Shown here one piece after another: positions 1 to 5,507 of a stretch of DNA of 5,507 nt (the first letter of the stretch is position 1; each line of letters starts with the position of its first letter). The translations under genes and the position numbers were made by a program. This stretch comes from Planctomycetota bacterium (GTDB lineage: Bacteria; Planctomycetota; UBA1135; GCA-002686595), in contig JAESRM010000205.1 of NCBI GenBank assembly GCA_016764635.1, forward strand, positions 1 to 5,507, read 5' to 3'. The notes below the pieces were generated by a model, which did no database searches, was not told where the DNA came from, and saw nothing but the letters and a program-made list of their open reading frames with translations.

Positions 1-113
1 GCTTCAATGAGCTGATGAAGCTGGCCGACGAGGCGCTTTACTCCGCAAAGAATAACGGCCGCAACCGATTCGTCCGCTACTCAGAGATCAAGTCCACCGG
101 CAAGGCAGCCTGA
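1..113 (+). CDS. C-terminal end of a GGDEF-domain diguanylate cyclase (partial)
   Basis: Only the last 36 codons are in the window; the reading frame starts at base 3 and stops with TGA at 111-113. The tail reads FNELMKLADEALYSAKNNGR followed by NRFVRY. The pattern A-D-x-A-L-Y-x-A-K-x-x-G-R-N-R is the hallmark final helix and strand of GGDEF domains, which make cyclic di-GMP from two GTP. The catalytic GG(D/E)EF loop, the inhibitory RxxD site and any N-terminal sensor or receiver domain lie upstream and cannot be seen, so activity is unknown. About a dozen further residues follow the domain. The gene runs in the same direction as the H-NOX/kinase pair 200 bases downstream, and no terminator is visible between them. 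H-NOX proteins are known to partner with cyclic-di-GMP enzymes in some bacteria, so a functional link is possible but is inference. Family assignment is confident; identity within the family is not. Confidence 0.88.
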   Translation, partial: FNELMKLADEALYSAKNNGRNRFVRYSEIKSTGKAA

Positions 114-313
114 CCCCGGCCCTTCCCAAGCACCCCAATCAAAACTTCGAACCACAAACGTTCCCGCCGAACCGTAGCAGGCTCACGACCCACTCGTCTT
201 GACGGCCTCCACCAAAACATACTCTCCCAAGCTCGGAATCGCCTAAGAAGCGGCACCCAGCAATCGACAACAAACCGAAAACCCCGGCCCACCCGGATCA
301 CCCCCAAGCAAAC
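114..313. other. C/A-rich intergenic region upstream of the H-NOX gene
   Basis: These 200 bases contain 86 C, 60 A, 32 G and 22 T on the plus strand, so C plus A make up 73 percent. No hairpin with a T-run follows the GGDEF stop codon, so read-through into the H-NOX gene is possible. The only promoter-like match I see is TTGACG at 199-204 followed after 15 bases by TACTCT at 220-225. The -10 match is poor and the spacing short, so I do not call it as a promoter. No Shine-Dalgarno sequence precedes the H-NOX start at 314; the preceding bases are C/A-rich. The low-structure C/A leader may help initiation without a Shine-Dalgarno site, which is inference. Confidence 0.6.
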
Positions 314-847
314 ATGAAAGGACTCGTATTCACTGAGTTTCTCGAAATGGTTGAGTCCGCCCATGGCATGGACACAACCGACGAGTTGCTCGAAATCCCC
401 ACCCTCGAAAGCGGAGGGGTTTACACCTCCGTAGGAACCTACGATGCTACCGAGCTAGTATCGATGTTTGCCTGCCTGGCTGAGATAACCGGCAGCCCCG
501 TTGATGAGCTCCTCACCGGGTTTGGCAAGCACTTGTTCGTACGGTTCCACTCTATGTTCCCGCAGATGTTTGAGGGCAAGAGCAACGTAGCCGAATTCCT
601 GGAGAGCATCCACGACCACATCCACGTCGAAGTTCGCAAGCTCTACCCCGAAGCCGACTTGCCCCACTTCACCTGCAAGAAGCACCACCCGGGCCTCCTG
701 CTCGAGTACATATCCAATCGTCCCCTTGCCATGTTCGCGCTCGGTCTAATTCATGGGTGCATCGCGCACTTTGGCGGCACCGAAACCGTCAGCTTCAAGC
801 TCCTGGGCCCTAAGGACTACACCAGAGCTGAGTTCCTAGTCAAATGA
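314..847 (+). CDS. hnoX: H-NOX (haem nitric oxide/oxygen-binding) sensor protein
   Basis: A 177-residue single-domain, soluble H-NOX (HNOB) protein, the usual stand-alone bacterial length. It begins with the near-invariant MKG, which fixes the start. The proximal haem ligand is most likely His104 (motif [10 protein letters not shown]), aligning with H105 of guanylate cyclase beta1 and H102 of the Thermoanaerobacter protein as I recall them. Pro117 matches the haem-distorting proline. The haem-propionate clamp YxSxR is Y132, S134, R136. The position of the O2-stabilising distal tyrosine (Tyr140 in Thermoanaerobacter) is Phe141, so the protein should prefer NO over O2. The Zn-binding Cys/His set of Shewanella and Vibrio H-NOX is absent: position 139 is Ala and there is no Cys or His after H152. 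The stop overlaps the start of the hybrid kinase (ATGA), the usual arrangement for an H-NOX that controls a kinase through direct contact. No Shine-Dalgarno site is evident. Confidence 0.95.
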   Translation: MKGLVFTEFLEMVESAHGMDTTDELLEIPTLESGGVYTSVGTYDATELVSMFACLAEITGSPVDELLTGFGKHLFVRFHSMFPQMFEGKSNVAEFLESIHDHIHVEVRKLYPEADLPHFTCKKHHPGLLLEYISNRPLAMFALGLIHGCIAHFGGTETVSFKLLGPKDYTRAEFLVK

Positions 848-2622
848 CGTCTGGAAGCCTCGATCCGGAGTCGAAGTGGGTGCGCCGTCTTGGGCGCGAG
901 CGTGCTGCTCGTAAGGAAGCCGAAACTCTGCTGGAGGAGAAGAGCCTTGAGCTCTACAAACTCAACAATGAACTTGCGGATTCGCACCGGGATCTAGAGG
1001 TACGAATCGACGAGCGCACGTCCGAATTGGCGCTGGCCAAGGAGGATGCTGAAGCTGCGTCCGCGGCGAAGTCCATGTTCCTGGCCTGCATGAGCCACGA
1101 GATTCGAACTCCTCTCAACGGCGTCCTGGGGATGAACCGCCTGCTCCTTGAAGGAGAGTTGAGCGAACCGCAGCGGGACTATGCCGAGACGCTCCAGACC
1201 TCGGCAGAGGGGCTCATGACCCTCTTGAATGACCTATTGGATTTTTCCAAGTTCCAAGCGGGCCAACTCGAGCTTGAGTACATCGAATTCGACATTCGTC
1301 GCCTGGCGGAAGACATTTGCTGCTTGCTGGCCGAGAAGGCGCAAGCTAGCGGGGTCGAGCTCATGCTATCCATCGCTCCCGAGGTCCCGAATACGCTGAT
1401 TGGCGACCCCGGAAAGCTTCGGCAGATTATTCTGAACCTACTCAGCAACGCAACCAAGTTCACTATGACGGGCGAAATTGAACTTCGTGTTCGCTTGGAA
1501 GAGCCCGATGAGCGCTTCGCGGAGAACGGTTCCCGAGCACCCTTTGTCCACTTCGGTGTGCGGGATACAGGCATCGGTATCCCCAGTCACGCGCAAGGTG
1601 GACTCTTCAACTCATTCACCCAAGTGGATGCGTCCACCACACGCAAGTTTGGTGGCACCGGGCTTGGGCTTGCGATTTGCAAGCAACTCGCCGAGTACAT
1701 GGGCGGATCCATCGGTGTGAATTCATCCGAAGGAGCGGGATCTCATTTTTGGTTCACGGCAGTACTCGGAGACGCAAGCGATGTCAACCTGGCTGCGCAG
1801 CCGACCGTGGAGTTGGCCCAACGCACCTTGGTCGTAACAAAGGGGGCTCGCCTCGGGACGATCCTTTCCGAAGACCTCAGGGCGCTCGGCGTCGAAGCCG
1901 TTTGCGCAACGAATAGCGAACAATCCCTCGCCGCCCTCTCAGGCCCTGAACCACCCTCTACCATCCTCATCGACACATCCTTCTTTGAGCACACCCCCAT
2001 GCTCTTCCCGAGGATTGCTCAGCTTCTCGGAAAGGGCGAAATTAGAGTTGCTGCCCTAACCCCCATTGGCAAGGACCAGTGCAAGGTGTTATCCCTGGGC
2101 GAAGTCACCTCCATCCCCAAACCGATTCGCCGGGCAGCGCTGATTTCCTTCCTAAGGAACCGCAAGTCCAATACCAGTTCTCCGAAGCGCCACTCCCTAC
2201 GGGATTGCAGCGTTAGCCTTGCGGATGGAAGCCGTCCCCTGGTTCTTTTGGTCGAGGACAATCGCGTGAACCAACTGGTCGCCCGTGGCATTCTGGCCAA
2301 GATGGGTGTCGACATCGAGATCGCGGAAAACGGCCTGGAAGCCCTGCAGTCCATCGACCCCACCCGGCACGCCGCAGTTCTCATGGACTGCCAAATGCCT
2401 GAGATGGATGGCTACCTGGCGACGTCCACCTGGCGCCAGCGCGAGCGGAGGTATGGTGGTCATATCCCCATCTTGGCGATCACGGCCAACGCGATGCCCG
2501 GCGACATCGAGCGCTGCACGGCCGCAGGCATGGATGACTACATCACCAAGCCCTTCAGGCCAGAGGATCTAGCGCCCCTGCTGCAGGCCTACTGTGCATC
2601 CTTCCGCAAGATGGCTGGCTAA
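844..2622 (+). CDS. H-NOX-associated cytosolic hybrid histidine kinase (HisKA-HATPase-pseudoREC-REC)
   Basis: 592 residues with no signal peptide or membrane segment. Residues 15-75 form a charged helical coiled coil. The HisKA domain (about 74-142) has phospho-acceptor His85 in [10 protein letters not shown]. The HATPase domain (about 185-308) has the N-box (N198, N202), G1 box DTGIG at 241-245, F-box near F255/F258 and G2 box GGTGLGL at 270-276, all intact. A receiver-like domain (about 326-440) keeps Asp377, Thr406 and Lys426, but the usual acidic pair after strand 1 is Thr332-Lys333, so it is probably inactive. The C-terminal receiver (about 466-585) is complete: E471/D472, phospho-acceptor Asp515, Thr547, Lys569. 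There is no HPt domain, so a separate HPt protein must complete a relay. There is no sensor domain of its own; signal input is presumably the H-NOX protein encoded just upstream, whose stop overlaps this start at 844-847. It resembles the H-NOX-associated hybrid kinases (HahK/HqsK type), though orthology is not proven. The downstream target is unknown. Confidence 0.93.
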   Translation: MTSGSLDPESKWVRRLGRERAARKEAETLLEEKSLELYKLNNELADSHRDLEVRIDERTSELALAKEDAEAASAAKSMFLACMSHEIRTPLNGVLGMNRLLLEGELSEPQRDYAETLQTSAEGLMTLLNDLLDFSKFQAGQLELEYIEFDIRRLAEDICCLLAEKAQASGVELMLSIAPEVPNTLIGDPGKLRQIILNLLSNATKFTMTGEIELRVRLEEPDERFAENGSRAPFVHFGVRDTGIGIPSHAQGGLFNSFTQVDASTTRKFGGTGLGLAICKQLAEYMGGSIGVNSSEGAGSHFWFTAVLGDASDVNLAAQPTVELAQRTLVVTKGARLGTILSEDLRALGVEAVCATNSEQSLAALSGPEPPSTILIDTSFFEHTPMLFPRIAQLLGKGEIRVAALTPIGKDQCKVLSLGEVTSIPKPIRRAALISFLRNRKSNTSSPKRHSLRDCSVSLADGSRPLVLLVEDNRVNQLVARGILAKMGVDIEIAENGLEALQSIDPTRHAAVLMDCQMPEMDGYLATSTWRQRERRYGGHIPILAITANAMPGDIERCTAAGMDDYITKPFRPEDLAPLLQAYCASFRKMAG

Positions 2623-2691
2623 AGAACGGGAGCCTGGCCCGGGAAGCCTCTCCGTCCTCGCACAGAGCGCAGGTCTGCACTGGACTACCAG

Positions 2692-2703
2692 CCGCGGCCG
2701 CGG
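2692..2703. repeat. 12-base GC-only perfect palindrome
   Basis: CCGCGGCCGCGG reads the same on both strands. It lies inside a weaker inverted pair, TGCAC (2676-2680) and GTGCA (2703-2707). It has no T-run after it, so it does not look like an intrinsic terminator. Its role is unknown; it could be a hairpin at the end of the kinase transcript or simply a high-G+C coincidence. Confidence 0.45.
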
Positions 2704-2773
2704 TGCAATGATCCTTGCCTGGCTCCAGGGTTCGTGCGTTTGGCAGTTGCGCCATTTTGGCATGCCGCACGCC

Positions 2774-2795
2774 TTTTTGACTGGGCGGTCAAAAA
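2774..2795. promoter_or_regulatory. Inverted repeat upstream of clpB, candidate activator/repressor operator
   Basis: TTTTTGAC (2774-2781) and GTCAAAAA (2788-2795) are perfect inverted arms around TGGGCG. The centre lies about 76 bases before the transcription start predicted from the -24/-12 promoter at 2835-2850, close to where enhancer-binding activators of sigma-54 polymerase often bind. Related half-sites continue downstream: GGTCAAG at 2813-2819 and TTTTTGAGTGG at 2827-2837, the latter a near-direct repeat of TTTTTGACTGG at 2774-2784. The 3-bp G/C core of the arms and lack of a following T-run argue against a terminator. It is not the CIRCE element, since TTAGCACTC arms are absent. The bound protein is unknown; an old insertion-sequence end is an alternative. 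Confidence 0.5.
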
Positions 2796-2829
2796 TTGAG
2801 TACTCCTGAGGGGGTCAAGAAGCCCGTTT

Positions 2830-2857
2830 TTGAGTGGCACGCACCTTGCTTTATACC
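2830..2857 (+). promoter_or_regulatory. clpB: Alternative sigma-70-like promoter for clpB
   Basis: TTGAGT at 2830-2835 and TATACC at 2852-2857 are separated by 16 bases; each matches four of six consensus positions. It overlaps the much better -24/-12 match. It could give basal expression or be a chance match in a sequence that also contains repeats. Confidence 0.3.
2835..2850 (+). promoter_or_regulatory. clpB: Sigma-54 (RpoN) -24/-12 promoter of clpB
   Basis: TGGCACG (2835-2841), four bases, then TTGCT (2846-2850) matches the sigma-54 consensus TGGCACG-N4-TTGCW at every position. The invariant GG (2836-2837) and GC (2848-2849) are separated by the required ten bases. Only the pyrimidine preferred just before the TGG is missing (G here). 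Transcription would begin near 2861, giving a 5' leader of about 32 bases that ends in the strong ribosome site of clpB. Such promoters need an enhancer-binding ATPase activator; the repeat cluster at 2774-2819 is a candidate site. The sequence match is direct observation; use in the cell is inferred. Confidence 0.72.
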
Positions 2858-2879
2858 CAGAGCCTGCAAACCAGGCCGC

Positions 2880-2885
2880 AAGGAG
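2880..2885 (+). promoter_or_regulatory. clpB: Shine-Dalgarno site that sets the clpB start
   Basis: AAGGAG lies seven bases before ATG at 2893. This favours 2893 over the in-frame TTG at 2830, which overlaps the promoter and would add 21 residues not typical of the ClpB N-terminus. Confidence 0.85.
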
Positions 2886-2892
2886 AACCACT

Positions 2893-5442
2893 ATGCAAAC
2901 ACCCTTCACTACCTTCGCTCAAGAAGCCGTATCCCGCGCCCAGTCCATGGCCCAAGATTCTGGGCACCCCGAACTCACGCCCCTACACCTCTTTTCCGCC
3001 CTCTTAGAGAAGCGTGAAGGAGTCTTCGGCGCCTTGTTCAACAAGCTCGGCGTAGAGCCCGCCGCCCTGTTGGCCGAGGTCGATCGCGCCATGGCCGCAT
3101 TGCCGCGCCAATCGGGCGGGCAGCCTCAACCCGGGCAAGCCTTGGGTGCCGTCATTCAAGAGGCCCAAGCCATCGCCGCTAAATTGGGCGACAGTTACAT
3201 CTCCACCGAGACGCTCTTCGCAGCGTTGGTGGCCAAACCCGGCGGCGCCTTGACCGCCATCTTCGCCGAACGCGACGTGACCACCGAACGCGTGGGCGCC
3301 GCCCTCTCCGAAGTGCGCGGCTCCACCACCGTGGACAACCCCGACCCGGAAGGCACCTTCGACGCACTCAACAAATACGCGCAGGACCTGACCCAGGCCG
3401 CGCGCGACGGAAAACTCGATCCGGTCATCGGCCGCGACGAAGAAATCCGCCGCACCATCCAAGTGCTCTCCCGCCGCCGCAAGAACAACCCGGTCTTGAT
3501 CGGCGAACCCGGTGTCGGTAAAACCGCCATCGTGGAAGGCATCGCCCAACGCATCGTAACCGGCGACGTTCCCGAAGGCCTTAAAGGCAAGCGCATCATG
3601 TCCCTGGACCTGGGCCAAATGCTTGCAGGAGCCAAGTACCGCGGCGATTTCGAGGAACGCCTCAAAGCCGTGCTCAAGGAAATCACCGATTCCAACGGTG
3701 AGGTCGTGCTGTTCATCGACGAACTGCACACCCTCATCGGAGCCGGCGCAGCCGAAGGCGCCGTGGACGCTGCCAACCTGCTGAAACCCGCCCTAGCCCG
3801 CGGCGAACTGCACTGTATCGGTGCTACCACCCTGGACGAATACCGCAAGCACGTGGAAAAAGACGCCGCCCTCGAGCGCCGTTTCATGCCCGTACTGGTC
3901 ACCGAACCCACGGTCGAAGACACGGTCGCCATCCTGCGCGGCCTCAAAGAACGCTACGAGATCCACCACGGCGTGCGCATTCAAGACAGCGCTCTCAACG
4001 CCGCCGCGCGCCTCGCGGACCGCCACATCTCCGACCGTTTCCTGCCCGACAAAGCCATCGATTGCATCGATGAGGCCGCCGCGCAGCTACGCACCGCCAT
4101 CGACTCCCTGCCGCCCGAACTCGACTCCATCGAGCGCAAGGTGCGCACCCTGGAAATCGAACGCGGCGCCCTCACGCAAGAGGACGAAGCCGGTCACAAG
4201 GAACGTCTCAACAAGATCGTCGAGCAGCTGGCCGACCTGAACGAGGAAGGCTCTGGCCTGCGCGCCCGTTGGCAGCAGGAAAAAGACGTGATCACCTCGA
4301 TCCGCGCCGGCAAAGCCCTCATCGAATCCCTACGCGCCGAAGCCGACCGCCTCGAACGCGCCGGTGAACTCGAAAAGGTCGGTCAAATCCGATTCAGCGA
4401 CCTGCCCGATGCCGAGCAGACCCTCGAGGCCAACACGGCCGAGTTGGAAACCCTGCAACAGCACGGTGCCCTCTTGCCCGAAGCCGTCTCCGAAGAAACC
4501 ATCGCCCAAGTCATCGCCCGCTGGACCGGCATCCCCGCCGCCAAACTGGTCGAGACCGAACGCGCCAAACTTCTCCACATGGAAGACCGCCTGCACGAAC
4601 GCGTCATCGGCCAAGAGGCCGCCGTCACCGCCATCTCGCAAGCCGTCCGCCGCGCCCGCGCTGGCGTGCAAGAACTCAACCGCCCCCTAGGTTCGTTCCT
4701 GCTGCTCGGCCCCACCGGAGTCGGTAAAACCGAACTCGCGCGTACCCTGGCGAACTTCCTGTTCGACGACGAACGCAACATGGTGCGCATCGACATGAGC
4801 GAGTTCATGGAGAAGCATTCCGTATCACGCATGATCGGAGCGCCTCCGGGCTACGTGGGTTATGAGGAAGGCGGCGTGCTAACGGAAGCCGTTCGCCGCA
4901 AGCCCCACAGCGTGATCCTGCTCGACGAGGTTGAGAAGGCCCACCCGGATGTCTTCAACGTGCTCCTACAACTGCTCGACGACGGCCGCCTGACCGACGG
5001 CCAAGGCCGCACCGTGGACTTCAGCCAAACGCTGATCCTGATGACCAGCAACCTGCGCAGCGAAAACGAACTCAAAACGTACTTCCGTCCCGAGTTCCTA
5101 AACCGCCTGGACGAAGTCCTCACATTCGACGCCCTGAAACCCGAGCAGCTCGGCGCCATCGTCAAAGTCCAAATCGAACGCCTAGGAGCCCATCTGGCCG
5201 ACCAGGACCTCTCGATCGAACTCACCCAGGCCGCCGAGGACCAACTCGCCATCGAGGGCTACGACCCCGAATACGGAGCCCGCCCCCTCAAACGAGCCAT
5301 CCAAAAACGCATCCTAAACCCCATCGCCGACGCCATCCTCGCCGGAACCCTATCCCGCGGCCAAATCGCCCAAGTCGACTGGACCGGCTCCGAATTCAAA
5401 ATCGAAGCCAAGGACAAAACCCAAGAAGAGGTCCCCGCCTAA
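2893..5442 (+). CDS. clpB: ATP-dependent protein disaggregase ClpB (Hsp100/AAA+)
   Basis: 849 residues, close to the family norm (857 in E. coli). ClpB is a cytosolic hexamer that threads aggregated proteins through its pore, working with DnaK/DnaJ/GrpE. Domains: two Clp-N repeats (about 1-75 and 80-143); NBD1 with Walker A GEPGVGKT (204-211), Walker B D276-E277, pore-loop Tyr249 (KYRG) and Arg329/Arg330; the long coiled-coil M domain (about 404-530) that separates ClpB from ClpA and ClpX; NBD2 with Walker A GPTGVGKT (606-613), Walker B D678-E679, pore-loop Tyr654 (GYVG), sensor-1 Asn720, arginine finger Arg738 and sensor-2 Arg797 (GARPLKR). There is no IGL/IGF ClpP-docking loop, as expected. 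The stretch between Asn720 and FRPEF (731-735) is about 19 residues shorter than in E. coli. The ATG at 2893 has a strong ribosome site. The gene stands alone, with a sigma-54-type promoter before it and a hairpin terminator after it. Confidence 0.97.
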   Translation: MQTPFTTFAQEAVSRAQSMAQDSGHPELTPLHLFSALLEKREGVFGALFNKLGVEPAALLAEVDRAMAALPRQSGGQPQPGQALGAVIQEAQAIAAKLGDSYISTETLFAALVAKPGGALTAIFAERDVTTERVGAALSEVRGSTTVDNPDPEGTFDALNKYAQDLTQAARDGKLDPVIGRDEEIRRTIQVLSRRRKNNPVLIGEPGVGKTAIVEGIAQRIVTGDVPEGLKGKRIMSLDLGQMLAGAKYRGDFEERLKAVLKEITDSNGEVVLFIDELHTLIGAGAAEGAVDAANLLKPALARGELHCIGATTLDEYRKHVEKDAALERRFMPVLVTEPTVEDTVAILRGLKERYEIHHGVRIQDSALNAAARLADRHISDRFLPDKAIDCIDEAAAQLRTAIDSLPPELDSIERKVRTLEIERGALTQEDEAGHKERLNKIVEQLADLNEEGSGLRARWQQEKDVITSIRAGKALIESLRAEADRLERAGELEKVGQIRFSDLPDAEQTLEANTAELETLQQHGALLPEAVSEETIAQVIARWTGIPAAKLVETERAKLLHMEDRLHERVIGQEAAVTAISQAVRRARAGVQELNRPLGSFLLLGPTGVGKTELARTLANFLFDDERNMVRIDMSEFMEKHSVSRMIGAPPGYVGYEEGGVLTEAVRRKPHSVILLDEVEKAHPDVFNVLLQLLDDGRLTDGQGRTVDFSQTLILMTSNLRSENELKTYFRPEFLNRLDEVLTFDALKPEQLGAIVKVQIERLGAHLADQDLSIELTQAAEDQLAIEGYDPEYGARPLKRAIQKRILNPIADAILAGTLSRGQIAQVDWTGSEFKIEAKDKTQEEVPA

Positions 5443-5471
5443 CCGCACCACCACAAACCCCTCCTTGCAAC

Positions 5472-5507
5472 AGCGGCGCGCACCCCCCCCCGGATGCGCG
5501 CCGCTTT
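5472..5507 (+). terminator. Rho-independent terminator of clpB
   Basis: AGCGGCGCGCA (5472-5482) and TGCGCGCCGCT (5495-5505) form a perfect 11-base-pair stem with a 12-base loop containing nine consecutive C residues. A T-run begins at 5505 and is cut off by the window edge, so its length is unknown. It lies 29 bases after the clpB stop codon, consistent with clpB ending its transcript. Confidence 0.88.

Larger units (their letters stand above)
2623..2892. other. Intergenic regulatory region between the kinase gene and clpB
   Basis: These 270 bases hold 81 G, 81 C, 52 A and 56 T, with no strand skew, unlike the C/A-rich gap before the H-NOX gene. No convincing terminator for the kinase gene is present: CCTGG-CT-CCAGG at 2718-2729 has a tiny loop and no T-run. 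The first half contains a GC palindrome (2692-2703) and the short palindrome GGCATGCC (2759-2766). The second half carries repeats and the clpB promoter. Short open frames here lack family motifs and I do not call them genes. Confidence 0.6.

Noticed and set aside
199..225. TTGACG/TACTCT promoter for the H-NOX gene
   Set aside because: The spacer is only 15 bases and the -10 matches three of six positions, too weak to call.
77..364. Minus-strand open frame of 95 codons covering the first gap
   Set aside because: It overlaps the end of the GGDEF gene and the start of the H-NOX gene, shows no recognisable family motif, and is explained by the C/A-rich composition that removes stop codons on the other strand.
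2774..2795. Inverted repeat as terminator of the kinase gene
   Set aside because: It is more than 150 bases after the kinase stop, has only three G/C pairs per arm, and A's rather than a T-run follow the right arm's core on the plus strand.
2796..2805. HspR/HAIR-like element (TTGAGT next to ACTC)
   Set aside because: The HAIR inverted repeat needs a seven-base spacer between CTTGAGT and ACTCAAG; here the arms abut and the right arm does not continue as AAG.
2594..2809. Short plus and minus open frames in the gap before clpB (64-74 codons)
   Set aside because: No ribosome sites, no domain motifs, and several overlap each other on opposite strands; they are likely chance frames.
2830..2892. 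Upstream TTG start extending ClpB by 21 residues
   Set aside because: The extension lies across the -24/-12 promoter and has no ribosome site of its own, whereas ATG 2893 has AAGGAG at good spacing and matches the usual ClpB N-terminus.
3331..3333. Internal GTG (codon 147) as a start for a short ClpB lacking the N domain, as known in E. coli
   Set aside because: The position is similar to the E. coli internal start, but no Shine-Dalgarno-like sequence precedes it, so there is no support in the sequence.
3004..3947. Long minus-strand open frames (about 241 and 250 codons) inside clpB
   Set aside because: They lie opposite an unmistakable, fully conserved ClpB frame and have low-complexity Arg/Ser or Gly/Ala-rich translations typical of antisense shadows in high-G+C genes.

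Overview
The window carries one partial and three complete genes, all on the plus strand, from a Gram-negative-type bacterium of fairly high G+C content. The lineage is not certain. Cytosolic H-NOX plus hybrid kinase signalling, a GGDEF protein and a -24/-12 (sigma-54) promoter would fit Verrucomicrobiota and their relatives or Proteobacteria, but no marker here decides it.

Left part (1-2622): the last residues of a GGDEF diguanylate cyclase, a 200-base C/A-rich gap, then a two-gene unit. This unit is an H-NOX haem/nitric-oxide sensor (314-847) overlapping by four bases (ATGA) a soluble hybrid histidine kinase (844-2622). The overlap implies coupled translation. By analogy with studied H-NOX/kinase pairs, NO bound to H-NOX would tune kinase autophosphorylation. 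The phosphoryl group would pass to the kinase's C-terminal receiver and on to an HPt protein not encoded here. The kinase has two receiver-like domains, and the first has lost its acidic Mg2+ pocket. The neighbouring GGDEF gene suggests, but does not prove, a link between NO and cyclic-di-GMP.

Middle (2623-2892): a 270-base gap with base composition unlike the first gap. It holds a GC-rich palindrome, a perfect 8-base inverted repeat with further copies of the same half-site, and an almost perfect sigma-54 promoter (TGGCACG-N4-TTGCT). A sigma-70-like promoter overlaps it.

Right part (2893-5507): clpB, encoding the disaggregase ClpB (849 aa), with a strong Shine-Dalgarno site. Its D2 ATPase domain looks shortened between sensor 1 and the arginine finger. 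The gene is closed by a strong hairpin terminator reaching the window edge.

The most notable points are the apparent sigma-54 control of a heat-shock chaperone with a repeat cluster upstream, and the H-NOX/hybrid kinase pair with a degenerate internal receiver. No CRISPR array, tRNA, rRNA or intact mobile element was seen.
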